From positions 3,100,001 through 3,164,000 of the forward strand of contig CBDCDB010000008.1 of NCBI GenBank assembly GCA_965215315.1: a stretch of DNA of 64,000 bases, given 5' to 3'. Positions 25,346 through 32,312 of this stretch are shown piece after piece. Position 1 is the first letter of the stretch; every line of letters starts with the position of its first letter. The notes below the pieces were generated by a model, which was not told the DNA's origin, ran no database searches, and saw only the letters and a program-made list of their open reading frames with translations. Position numbers and translations under genes: made by a program. This DNA is from Truepera sp965215315. GTDB taxonomy: Bacteria; Deinococcota; Deinococci; Deinococcales; Trueperaceae.

Positions 25346-25813
25346 ATGATTGAACCTCGAGATTTTCGTAACGCTTTAGGCCGTTTTGCCAGTGGCGTTA
25401 CGGTCGTCACCATCCCCGACGAAAATGAACCCGCCGGTGTTCGCGGCATTACCGCTAACGCGTTTGTGTCGGTGTCGTTGTCGCCGCCTTTAGTCCTCGT
25501 GTCTATCGGCAATAGCGCCAGAGCGCACGTTCCTTTAATGAGCGCCGAGCGTTACGGCGTGAGCATCTTAAGTGAAGCGCAAGCGGGTGTCAGCGACCAC
25601 TTTGCGGGCCGTGAGGACGCACTAAACCCTGAATTTACCGAGCTTGACGGTTTTACGGTCGTTGCCGGAGCCGCCGCGCACCTCGTTTGCCGTGTGTCTG
25701 AGCGGCACGAAGCGGGCGACCACACGCTTTTTATCGGTGAGGTCGAGGCGTTAGACGTTCATGAAAAAGCGCCCTTAATCTACTTTCGCGGCAAGTACGA
25801 AGGGCTCGCGTGA
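25346..25813 (+). CDS. Flavin reductase family protein (FMN-binding)
   Basis: This 155-residue protein has FRNALGRFASGVTVVT at the start, GITANAFVSVSLSPPLVLVSIGNSAR and a final HTLFIGEVEALDVHEKAPLIYFRGKYEGL, all typical of the HpaC/flavin_reduct domain. Such enzymes reduce FMN or FAD with NAD(P)H to feed a monooxygenase partner. It starts with ATG after TGAGGAGTTTTT and overlaps the following small gene by 4 bases. No partner monooxygenase is adjacent, although a FAD-monooxygenase remnant exists at 41985. Confidence 0.92.
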   Translation: MIEPRDFRNALGRFASGVTVVTIPDENEPAGVRGITANAFVSVSLSPPLVLVSIGNSARAHVPLMSAERYGVSILSEAQAGVSDHFAGREDALNPEFTELDGFTVVAGAAAHLVCRVSERHEAGDHTLFIGEVEALDVHEKAPLIYFRGKYEGLA

Positions 25814-26100
25814 CGCAAACCGCTGCCACACCCGAACAAGCCGCCGCGCTCACCGAACTGCTAGACCGCTGGAAAGCCGAGCTAGACCGCCTGATGGCCT
25901 ACCCTGAGCTGTCTCAGGACAGCGCGACTCGCCTCAATCAGAGCCGCCGCATTTTGCAAAACTACCGCCGCGTCCTTAAAAACGACCTCGCCGAGGGCAT
26001 TGAAAAGGTTCCGGCGGCTGAACTTTTCCGCGCTATCAGCACCGCCGAAGCGTCCTTGAAGCAGCTTGCTGGTCTTGAGGCCACCCTCTTCAGCACCTGA
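25810..26100 (+). CDS. Small helical protein of unknown function
   Basis: This 96-residue protein is predicted helical with heptad-like stretches (ALTELLDRWKAELDRLMAYP, LNQSRRILQNYRRVLKNDL, AEASLKQLAGLEATLF). It starts with GTG inside a GTGA overlap with the flavin reductase stop, so the two are translationally coupled. I do not recognise the family, and no catalytic motif is visible. It may be an accessory or dimerisation partner. Confidence 0.7.
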   Translation: MTQTAATPEQAAALTELLDRWKAELDRLMAYPELSQDSATRLNQSRRILQNYRRVLKNDLAEGIEKVPAAELFRAISTAEASLKQLAGLEATLFST

Positions 26101-26133
26101 CCTAGGCGTAAGGCTACGCTTGTGCTAAAACGG

Positions 26134-26161
26134 TTGCACTTAGGCCGATATGGTGTACACT
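26134..26161 (+). promoter_or_regulatory. Sigma70-type promoter of the small RNA
   Basis: TTGCAC (26134-26139), 16 bases, then TACACT (26156-26161). The predicted transcription start at 26167-26168 coincides with the first base of the structured RNA. Confidence 0.65.
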
Positions 26162-26167
26162 GTCTTA

Positions 26168-26237
26168 GAACTTTGAGGGTTGTATCTCCGCACCCCGCTG
26201 CCCCCCCCGGCGGAGATCCTCTCGAAGTTCTTTTTTT
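26168..26237 (+). ncRNA. Candidate small RNA, about 70 nt, with C-rich loop
   Basis: The segment folds as a closed two-step hairpin: GAACTT (26168-26173) pairs with AAGTTC (26225-26230), GAGG with CCTC (26218-26221), and ATCTCCGC (26184-26191) with GCGGAGAT (26210-26217). The apical loop holds CCCCGCTG and a run of eight C. Seven T follow immediately, so the outer stem acts as the terminator. No ORF fits. Loops rich in C often pair with Shine-Dalgarno sequences in trans-acting RNAs. It does not look like SRP RNA, 6S or tmRNA. Confidence 0.6.
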
Positions 26238-26252
26238 ATCCCTGTAAACTGT

Positions 26253-26660
26253 TCAGGACACGTTCAAAACAAGTTTGCCGATATTCAAGTTTTTTTGCAT
26301 CCGGTCGTGCGCCTGTTCTGCGTCTGTAATTGACACCGCGCCGTCCATCACCGGTTTTAAACGCCTTGCTGAAAGCGCCTCAGCAACCCGTACCAGAAAC
26401 GAGTCTTTAAGCGCAATGCGTTCTGCTAACGGACAGCTGCGCAGGGTCGAGTCTGTAAGCGTCAGGCGTTTGCCCATCAGCTGACGCAGGTCAACCGCGG
26501 CGTGCGTTCCGCTCAGCGTTGCAATGACGACTAGCCGTCCGTTCGTGCGGAGTAAGTCTGGGTTACGGGCAAAGTCCTGCCCGCCATATAATGACGCCAA
26601 CGCCGTCTGTCTGCTCCCGGACTGCTTCAGCAAAATCGACCTCTTGATAGTTGAACGCCG
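26253..26660 (-). pseudogene. Quinone oxidoreductase (MDR/zinc-less ADH) C-terminal remnant
   Basis: The frame ending at 26253 matches the C-terminal third of NADPH:quinone reductases: GGQDFARNPDLLRTNGRLVVIATLSGT, then LTDSTLRS and the ending AHDRMQKNLNIGKLVLNV. The preceding part (FNYQEVDFAEAVREQTDGVGV) lies in another frame. About four residues (expected ILDMV-like) are missing at the joint near 26585, implying a small frameshifting deletion. The N-terminal two thirds, including the substrate-binding half, are gone. Confidence 0.8.
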
Positions 26661-26793
26661 TGGTGCTGCGCCTGAAGACTCGAGCGGCGATCAAGACAAA
26701 CCCTACCGCTTCAACAAGTTTCCACGCGACGTAAACGCCTGCAACGACGATGACTACGCCGATAAGGGTGCTGATGAGTGTACTGCTTTTCAT
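26563..26793 (-). CDS. Possible small membrane protein fused to the remnant
   Basis: ATG 26793 opens a 77-residue frame whose first 40 residues form one transmembrane helix (LISTLIGVVIVVAGVYVAW), and whose rest is the frame-shifted quinone reductase fragment. It may be the 5' end of a small membrane gene that lost its own stop when the neighbouring gene decayed. Expression is doubtful. Confidence 0.3.
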   Translation of the reverse strand: MKSSTLISTLIGVVIVVAGVYVAWKLVEAVGFVLIAARVFRRSTTAFNYQEVDFAEAVREQTDGVGVIIWRAGLCP

Positions 26794-26851
26794 AGCGCAG
26801 CCTATCACCAAACCGCTGTAAAACGTCCGGGCTTTCTGGTATCTGCCAACG

Positions 26852-27211
26852 CTAACGCTCCTGCAACTCAGCCTGTACCCGCTTGGGCAGGGCCGCCACC
26901 ACAAGGTCGTAAGACGCATCAAGCCATTCCAGAATCAGCTCGTCCTCAGCGCTACCGTTGCACGTGACGGTGTTCCAGTGCCGTTTGTTCAGGTGATAGC
27001 CGGGTCTGACTGCCGGGCAGCGTTGCCGCAGCGCTTCAGCTTCGTCCGGATTGCATGTGAGGCTGAGCTCGAGCGGGTCGCTCTCTAGGTTACAAAGCGC
27101 GTACAGCTTCCCGGCAACCTTAAAAACGAGCGTACTCAGGCCGAAGGGGAACGGTTCTTGACTGCCGCGTTTCTTGAGGCAGTGTTCACGTAGCGACGTA
27201 ACGCTTAGCAT
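26852..27211 (-). CDS. MmcQ/YjbR family DNA-binding-like protein
   Basis: This 119-residue protein has the YjbR pattern: LREHCLKKRGSQEPFPFGLSTLVFKVAGKLYAL, LSLTCNPDEAEALRQR, a PGYHLNKRHWNTV segment and a terminal helix with ASYDLVVAALPKR. The cyt-C-binding-like double-wing fold is shared by MmcQ and YjbR; the biological role is not established. The ATG follows AAAGGACGCTC. It is not linked to the neighbouring remnant or to the tRNA. Confidence 0.9.
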   Translation of the reverse strand: MLSVTSLREHCLKKRGSQEPFPFGLSTLVFKVAGKLYALCNLESDPLELSLTCNPDEAEALRQRCPAVRPGYHLNKRHWNTVTCNGSAEDELILEWLDASYDLVVAALPKRVQAELQER

Positions 27212-27286
27212 GAGCGTCCTTTTTTTAGCACAGTTGCCCTCTTCATGTTGGTATTCTTCGGGCGGCGCACGACGTTAGCGTGACAT

Positions 27287-27319
27287 AAAAAAAGTGAGGC
27301 TTTTAACTTCTAGCCTCAC
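27287..27319 (-). terminator. Rho-independent terminator of tRNA-Asn
   Basis: On the minus strand GTGAGGC and GCCTCAC form a 7-bp stem around a 12-nt loop and are followed by seven T (27293-27287). It lies 26 bases beyond the tRNA 3' end. Confidence 0.85.
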
Positions 27320-27344
27320 CATCTTTCTACCGCTATGAGCTTTC

Positions 27345-27419
27345 TGGCTCCGCGGGTAGGGCTCGAACCTACGACCAATCGATTAACAGTCGATTGCTCT
27401 ACCACTGAGCTACCGCGGA
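27345..27419 (-). tRNA. tRNA-Asn (anticodon GTT), CCA encoded
   Basis: The minus strand reads TCCGCGGTAGCTCAGTGG..., with a TCCGCGG/CCGCGGA acceptor stem, a D-loop with TGGTAGAGC, the anticodon loop CTGTTAA (GTT), a T-arm GTAGGTTCGAACCCTAC and an encoded CCA at the 3' end. Confidence 0.96.
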
Positions 27420-27603
27420 ATACGCGCCCTTAGGAGCGAACGTCAGTTTAACAAGTTGCGTGTGTGCTTGGCAAGGGCATAGGTTCCTCGAGGAGGTGAA
27501 AAGAGGTACTCGGGCGCTAGCTTGACGAGCGGAAGGGGGAACACAAGAGGAAGAAGACAGCAGTAAGACCCTATTTTCCCTCCTGTGTTTTTGCATCAGA
27601 AGT

Positions 27604-29532
27604 TCAAATATCCTCTAAGTACGTGTAGCCGACGAGTTCTGCGCTGTATTTCTCTAACAGCGCCTCAGCGTCCGGGCGCGACAGCGTACTGTTTTCGATG
27701 GCTTCCTCCGCCTCCTCGACGAGCCAGCTCCGAAGTTGCGATGCTTCGTAACCCATATTTTCAATCACGCGCCGCGCCTTCTGACCGTTGACGATGCGCT
27801 CGGTGACAAACCCCTCCGGCGTCAGGCGGATGTGCGCTTCATTCACCCGGCCAAAGAGGTTATGAGAGTTCGCCAAGACGTCCTGGTATGCGCCCGCCAA
27901 AAAGACGCCCAGATAGTACGGTTCGTCGTTCAGTTTGTGGAGCGGCAGGGTCGCTTTTACGTCGCGGAGGTCGATAAACTTTTCGATCTTACCGTCAGAA
28001 TCGCACGAGATATCGACCAGCGTCGCGTCGCGAGTAGGCTGCTCGTTGAGCCGGTGCAGCGGCGCAACCGGGAAGAGTGCGCCGATGGCCCAATGGTCGG
28101 GCAAGCTCTGGAAGAGGCTGAAGTTGCAGATGTACTTATCCGCCAAGAGCTTGGGCAAGTCTTCGATATCTTCGGGTACATAGTCTAAATCGCGGACGAT
28201 ACGCCCGATCTTACTCAGGATTTGGTAGTAGAGCGTTTCGATGTGGGCGCGTTCCAAAATGCTCAGGTAGCCCAAATCGAACAGGCTGTGCATCGTGTCT
28301 TTGTTGCCCACCGCGTCGTAAAAGACTTCGCGGTAATTCTTGAGCGTCACCGTTTGCAGCAGTTCGCGCATATCGCCCACAAGCGTGTGTGCGCCCTCCG
28401 GCAGGTCTGGCAGCGTAACCGCCGCTTGGGTCGGGCCGACCACGTCGATGACCGGCAAGACCAGTACAGCGTGGTGTGCGGTCAGGGCGCGGCCCGATTC
28501 GGAAACGACGATGGGGTGCCGCACCCCGGCTTCCTGACAAGTCTCCAAAATCGTATAGATCACGGTATCGGCGTACTCTTGCAGGCCGTAATTTGCTGAA
28601 GCGTGAAAACTCGTCCTCGAGCCGTCATAATCGACCGCCAGACCGCCGCCGACGTTCAAGTATTCGATCTCAACCCCGAGTTCGCGGAGTTCGACGTACG
28701 TTTGCGCCGCTTCACGTACCGCCGCCCGCACTTTACGGATATCGGTAACTTGCGACCCGACGTGACAATGCACCATCTTGAGCGTGTCCAACATCCCCAG
28801 CTCACGCAGTTTTTCGGTCGCGCCGATCATCTCGCCGGTGCTGAGGCCGAACTTGGCGTTATCGCCGCCTGAGTCCTCCCATTTGCCTGAACCCCGCGCG
28901 TGCAGCTTAAACCGTAAACCGAGCGCCGGACGGATACCCATCTCACGGCTGACTTTGAGGACGCGCTCGAGTTCCGTGTACTTCTCTAAAGTGATCACCA
29001 CATTTTTGTTTAGCCGCCGCCCCCACAACGCCAACCGGATAAAATCCTCGTCCTTGAAGCCGTTGCAGCATAAGAGCGCTTCCGGATGGATGTCTTGCAC
29101 TAAACAGAGCGCCAGCTCCGCCTTGCTACCGGCCTCGATGCCCGTGCGGTAGCGTTCGCCTGCCTCGGCAATCGTTTCCAGCACGACCCGGCGCTGATTG
29201 ACCTTGACCGGAAACACGCCCTGATAGTGATTTTTATACTCAAACTTTTCTGCCGCGTCCGCAAACGCCCGGTTAAGCTGCGCCAACCGGTCTTCTAAAA
29301 TCTGCGGAAACCGTAAAATCAGCGGCAGCGCGTGACCGGCGTCCTTAAACTCGCGGATCATCTCGGTTAGGGGCGCTTTCATCCCGACCAGCGTGGCGTT
29401 CAGCTCGCCGCGTGCGCCGACCTCGAAGTAGCCGCCGCTCCAGTTCGGGACGCCGTAAAGCTCGGCAGCGTCGGAGGCTTTGAGGGGCTTTTCGGCGGGT
29501 CGTTCTTTGGTCACATCAGCAGTACGGTTCAT
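27604..29532 (-). CDS. speA: Biosynthetic arginine decarboxylase
   Basis: SpeA decarboxylates L-arginine to agmatine with PLP, the first step of one polyamine route; in Thermus-type pathways agmatine is then aminopropylated. The 642-residue length and motifs fit: FPVKVNQRR with the PLP Lys, GIEAGSKAEL, HCHVGSQVTDI, YLNVGGGLAVDYDGSRT and VVSESGRALTAHHAVLV. The ATG follows CTGGAGGTAAAG, and a TATTCT -10 box is visible about 60 bases upstream. Gap 29533-29839 holds no gene. Confidence 0.97.
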   Translation of the reverse strand: MNRTADVTKERPAEKPLKASDAAELYGVPNWSGGYFEVGARGELNATLVGMKAPLTEMIREFKDAGHALPLILRFPQILEDRLAQLNRAFADAAEKFEYKNHYQGVFPVKVNQRRVVLETIAEAGERYRTGIEAGSKAELALCLVQDIHPEALLCCNGFKDEDFIRLALWGRRLNKNVVITLEKYTELERVLKVSREMGIRPALGLRFKLHARGSGKWEDSGGDNAKFGLSTGEMIGATEKLRELGMLDTLKMVHCHVGSQVTDIRKVRAAVREAAQTYVELRELGVEIEYLNVGGGLAVDYDGSRTSFHASANYGLQEYADTVIYTILETCQEAGVRHPIVVSESGRALTAHHAVLVLPVIDVVGPTQAAVTLPDLPEGAHTLVGDMRELLQTVTLKNYREVFYDAVGNKDTMHSLFDLGYLSILERAHIETLYYQILSKIGRIVRDLDYVPEDIEDLPKLLADKYICNFSLFQSLPDHWAIGALFPVAPLHRLNEQPTRDATLVDISCDSDGKIEKFIDLRDVKATLPLHKLNDEPYYLGVFLAGAYQDVLANSHNLFGRVNEAHIRLTPEGFVTERIVNGQKARRVIENMGYEASQLRSWLVEEAEEAIENSTLSRPDAEALLEKYSAELVGYTYLEDI

Positions 29533-29839
29533 CTTTACCTCCAGCGCAGCTAGGGCCGCTCACGTTAGAACGAAACAGCAAACAGACGTGAGAATAGCAC
29601 GTGCAGGTCGCTTCTCCGGTGTGCTGAAGTTGTATCGGTTCGGTAGGGTTTGGGCCTGCTGTAAACTGCCCTCCAAAAGCCGTCTAATCACCAAGCCGTA
29701 GTTGATTGACGGGGGCGTCAAAAGGCAAAAGCTGAGCGCGGACAACACCGTAAAAACCGCCAGTTCAGAGCCGAGGTCTTCTCATAAACGTGTAAACGTC
29801 CACAGTGTTCACGTTACGCTGTTTCTGAGAGGGTCAGTT

Positions 29840-30070
29840 CTAAGCCGCCCTTAAGCTGTACTCGCTCGGTTGCGCTTCGTCTAGGAGCACCGATAAGTAG
29901 CTCGCTCGCTGCCGCCTCAGCTGCCGTAATGCTGCGTTAAGTGTCACATCATTTGGAAGGTTAGCTTTTGCGCCCTCGGCGCGTTCGATTTCGTTTTCCA
30001 GGCTGATGATAAGCGTAATCAGCGCCTGTTCGTCGCGGGGTTGCCTGCTGTGACGTGTTATGTGCTGCAC
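29840..30070 (-). CDS. Small hypothetical protein
   Basis: This 76-residue frame starts with GTG directly after GAGGAGGCCGAG, a strong ribosome-binding site. The product is a charged helical protein (DEQALITLIISLENEIERAEG, LNAALRQLRRQRASYLSVLLDEA), possibly a short antiparallel coiled coil. No family is recognised. Confidence 0.6.
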   Translation of the reverse strand: MQHITRHSRQPRDEQALITLIISLENEIERAEGAKANLPNDVTLNAALRQLRRQRASYLSVLLDEAQPSEYSLRAA

Positions 30071-30344
30071 CTCGGCCTCCTCAAAGCTTAGATAGCGCTA
30101 GTTTAAGGAGTGGGGTCTGACAAAATTCTGATTTTGGATTTATTGGTAACAGACAGCGGGACAAGTAGGGTTGTTGAGGCATTTTATCTATCAGGGTGTC
30201 AGCAAAAATAGTACCCTGAGCGCACGTATGCAGGGACTAGAAGCCGTTGACCAGACAGCTGTTACAAAACTGATAATCCGTGAAAACAATAGGCTCGAGT
30301 TGGTGAATGAGAGAAACGTTTAGGCCTACAGGTCAGACAACGAA

Positions 30345-30929
30345 GTGAACTTGGCGCTCGTTGTCGCTTTGGTGATGCAGTTAGTAAACACCGTTCATAT
30401 AGCGCTAGCTGCGGACGCCCTAACGGAGTACAGGCAAGTTCCTTACACAGTCAACGATGTTGAAATACAGGGTGTTTCCGCACTCTTAGCCCTTGGCTTG
30501 GGAACTATCGTTGCTACTTCTTCTACAACTCTATCGGTCACGAACTCAATTGCCCGCTACACAGCTATCAACTCTAAAGATGAAGCTATTGCTCAGGATG
30601 TTTTCATTCCCGAAGTCAAAGAAAATTTTGTTTTCAATGCAGCGAATTCAGTACGTGCCATGGTTTTTATCGATCCGCGGCTGTTTGGATGGGAGAATTC
30701 TAAACTGATCGAGCTATACAGTCGCCTCGACGACGATCCGGACTTTGAACGTATCGTCCAGAAGGTCAAAAGTGCTAAGGCTTTACGCTACACTGATGAT
30801 GCGCTTGTCAAACAAGTTGAACAGCTCATACAAGATGTAGCCGTAAAATACCTGCGGGAGAAAGGGTTATTACCGGAATCTGAAAGTAACGGTTCTAACA
30901 GTAACCTTTTATCTCTGCAATCAGTATAA
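30345..30929 (+). CDS. Orphan exported/membrane-anchored hypothetical protein
   Basis: This 194-residue protein starts with GTG. Residues 1-23 (LALVVALVMQLVNTVHIALAADA) look like a signal peptide or anchor, and residues 46-65 (SALLALGLGTIVATSSTTLS) are a second hydrophobic stretch. The rest is a charged soluble domain ending in a Ser/Asn-rich tail. Base composition is clearly more AT-rich than its neighbours and neither over-represented word is common here, suggesting recent acquisition. A 7-bp inverted repeat (TCAGGGT at 30191, ACCCTGA at 30213) and a 31-codon frame at 30228-30323 lie upstream; neither is clearly functional. Confidence 0.6.
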   Translation: MNLALVVALVMQLVNTVHIALAADALTEYRQVPYTVNDVEIQGVSALLALGLGTIVATSSTTLSVTNSIARYTAINSKDEAIAQDVFIPEVKENFVFNAANSVRAMVFIDPRLFGWENSKLIELYSRLDDDPDFERIVQKVKSAKALRYTDDALVKQVEQLIQDVAVKYLREKGLLPESESNGSNSNLLSLQSV

Positions 30930-30987
30930 AAACTGCTCTGCGCCTCTCAGTAAATACCTTCGAGCTGTAAGGGAATAAAAAACGCAC

Positions 30988-31404
30988 TTAGGCATGTGTA
31001 AGCGCTGCGTTTCGCCCGCGCCGCCTCAACCGAAACCATACCCCGCCGAAAAGCACAAAAGCTCCCGCACTTATCACCGAAATCAAGTTCCGCAAAAACG
31101 TCACCGTTTTAAGCTGAAGCGGATAAACGTTGTTTTCTTCCAGGTAGCGTTCGCTGACATACTGCGCGTCCCTGACCGTCGTTTCACCTAAAAACGCGCC
31201 CCGGTCGAGAATTACGTAAGTATCTTCGCGGCCTACCAAAGTGCCCACTTCATCTAGGAGCGTCGCGGTGGCCTCGTCGTGAGGGGTGACGCGCTGCACC
31301 AGTTCGGCCCGACTTTGCAACCAAGCTGAAGCGGCTAAAGTTACAATGAGCAAGAGCGCAGCCAGAATAGCTGCGATTCCTGCCAGATTTTTTACGGTGT
31401 TCAT
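30988..31404 (-). CDS. Two-helix membrane protein linked to YceI
   Basis: This 138-residue protein has an N-terminal transmembrane helix (IAAILAALLLIVTLAASAWL), an extracytoplasmic domain of about 70 residues and a C-terminal helix (VISAGAFVLFGGVWF) with an Arg-rich cytoplasmic end. It begins 10 bases after the YceI stop and is surely co-transcribed with it. No named family is recognised; the role may be in envelope lipid or stress functions shared with YceI. Confidence 0.7.
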   Translation of the reverse strand: MNTVKNLAGIAAILAALLLIVTLAASAWLQSRAELVQRVTPHDEATATLLDEVGTLVGREDTYVILDRGAFLGETTVRDAQYVSERYLEENNVYPLQLKTVTFLRNLISVISAGAFVLFGGVWFRLRRRGRNAALTHA

Positions 31405-31414
31405 CTACCGAACG

Positions 31415-32017
31415 TTACTGCGCGTTCGAGGCAAAAAACCGGATGTTAAGCTCGAGTTCGTCGGCTACCCGGTCGGGGGCAGGCCGGTCGATGCCGAAAT
31501 CGCTCAGGATTACCGGAAAGGTCGTCTGCACGGCAACCACGTCACCCTCGAGTCCTGCCGCCGCCGTTTCGTCACTCGCGGGTAGATACCGCACCGTTGC
31601 AGGCGCAGTAACGTTGACCGTTTCGCCGCTCATGGTCATCGGGCCACTGACCTCGTAGTTGTCGCCGTCTAGGTGCTCGACACTTTCAATCTCAAAGGTG
31701 ATGTCGGGGTATTCGTCGAAGTTCATCCAGTCCGCGCCGCGCATATGCCCGTTACGCTCCTCGATACCGGTGTCGATGGTAGTTCCGTCTACCGCCAGCG
31801 AACCGGAACCGGTTTGCGCTTCGGGGTCGAACGTTACGTCGCCGGTAATGGCGATGGTGGTGCCGATAAAGTCTTCAAAGTCGGTACTCGACTGCACCGA
31901 TACCTGCTGCTTGGGTTCGGTTCCCCCTGCGCCGAGGGTAAACTCGCCCTGCGCGGCAGCGACAGAAACGGTAAATCCGACCAAAATGGAAAGCGCAATT
32001 TTTGTGGTTAAATTCAT
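31415..32017 (-). CDS. YceI family periplasmic lipid-binding protein
   Basis: This 200-residue protein has a signal peptide (LTTKIALSILVGFTVSVAAA) and a YceI lipocalin-like barrel: GTTIAITGDVTFDPEAQTGSG, GADWMNFDEYPDITFEIESVEH and LSDFGIDRP. YceI proteins bind isoprenoid-type lipids (TT1927b of Thermus is a polyisoprenoid-binding example). The ATG follows TTTTAGGAGATCACT. A TATACC -10-like box is visible about 90 bases upstream. Confidence 0.9.
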   Translation of the reverse strand: MNLTTKIALSILVGFTVSVAAAQGEFTLGAGGTEPKQQVSVQSSTDFEDFIGTTIAITGDVTFDPEAQTGSGSLAVDGTTIDTGIEERNGHMRGADWMNFDEYPDITFEIESVEHLDGDNYEVSGPMTMSGETVNVTAPATVRYLPASDETAAAGLEGDVVAVQTTFPVILSDFGIDRPAPDRVADELELNIRFFASNAQ

Positions 32018-32242
32018 AGTGATCTCCTAAAATGAAAGTATGTCCCTTGCGGAACACCCCCCTACAGGTATAAAGCCTAAGCCCTACGTTTGTTCGTCCT
32101 TTATCTGACAGACGAGGACAGAGTGAGGCCGAAACCGTTCTAGAGACGACGGACGCTTTCACCTTAGCAGAAGCTCGCGGACGCGGCAAATGTTTTCAAA
32201 AGTAAACCAGGCGAGGCTGAACTGCTACCAGCTTGAAAAGCA

Positions 32243-32274
32243 AACTGCCGTAAAAGATATCTTTTACGGCAGTT
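32243..32274. repeat. 32-bp perfect palindrome containing an inverted TTTACGG pair
   Basis: AACTGCCGTAAAAGAT is followed at once by its exact reverse complement. It lies between the convergent-side end of nrdJ and the YceI promoter. It carries CCGTAAA and TTTACGG as mirror copies, the arrangement expected of uptake-sequence pairs that double as terminators. Confidence 0.75.
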
Positions 32275-32312
32275 CTAGTGTTTACGGGTTATGAGTTTGT
32301 CGCTTTAGCCGC

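Noticed and set aside
26168..26237. SRP RNA or another known housekeeping RNA at the small-RNA locus
   Set aside because: The conserved GGAAG tetraloop/asymmetric loop of SRP RNA is absent and the size is too small for 6S, tmRNA or RNase P RNA.
28211..28748. Antisense and alternate-frame ORFs inside speA and other large genes
   Set aside because: They follow from high-GC codon bias, overlap conserved genes completely and have no initiation signals.
30228..30323. 31-codon frame before the orphan gene at 30345
   Set aside because: No ribosome-binding site, no recognisable features; too short to support alone.
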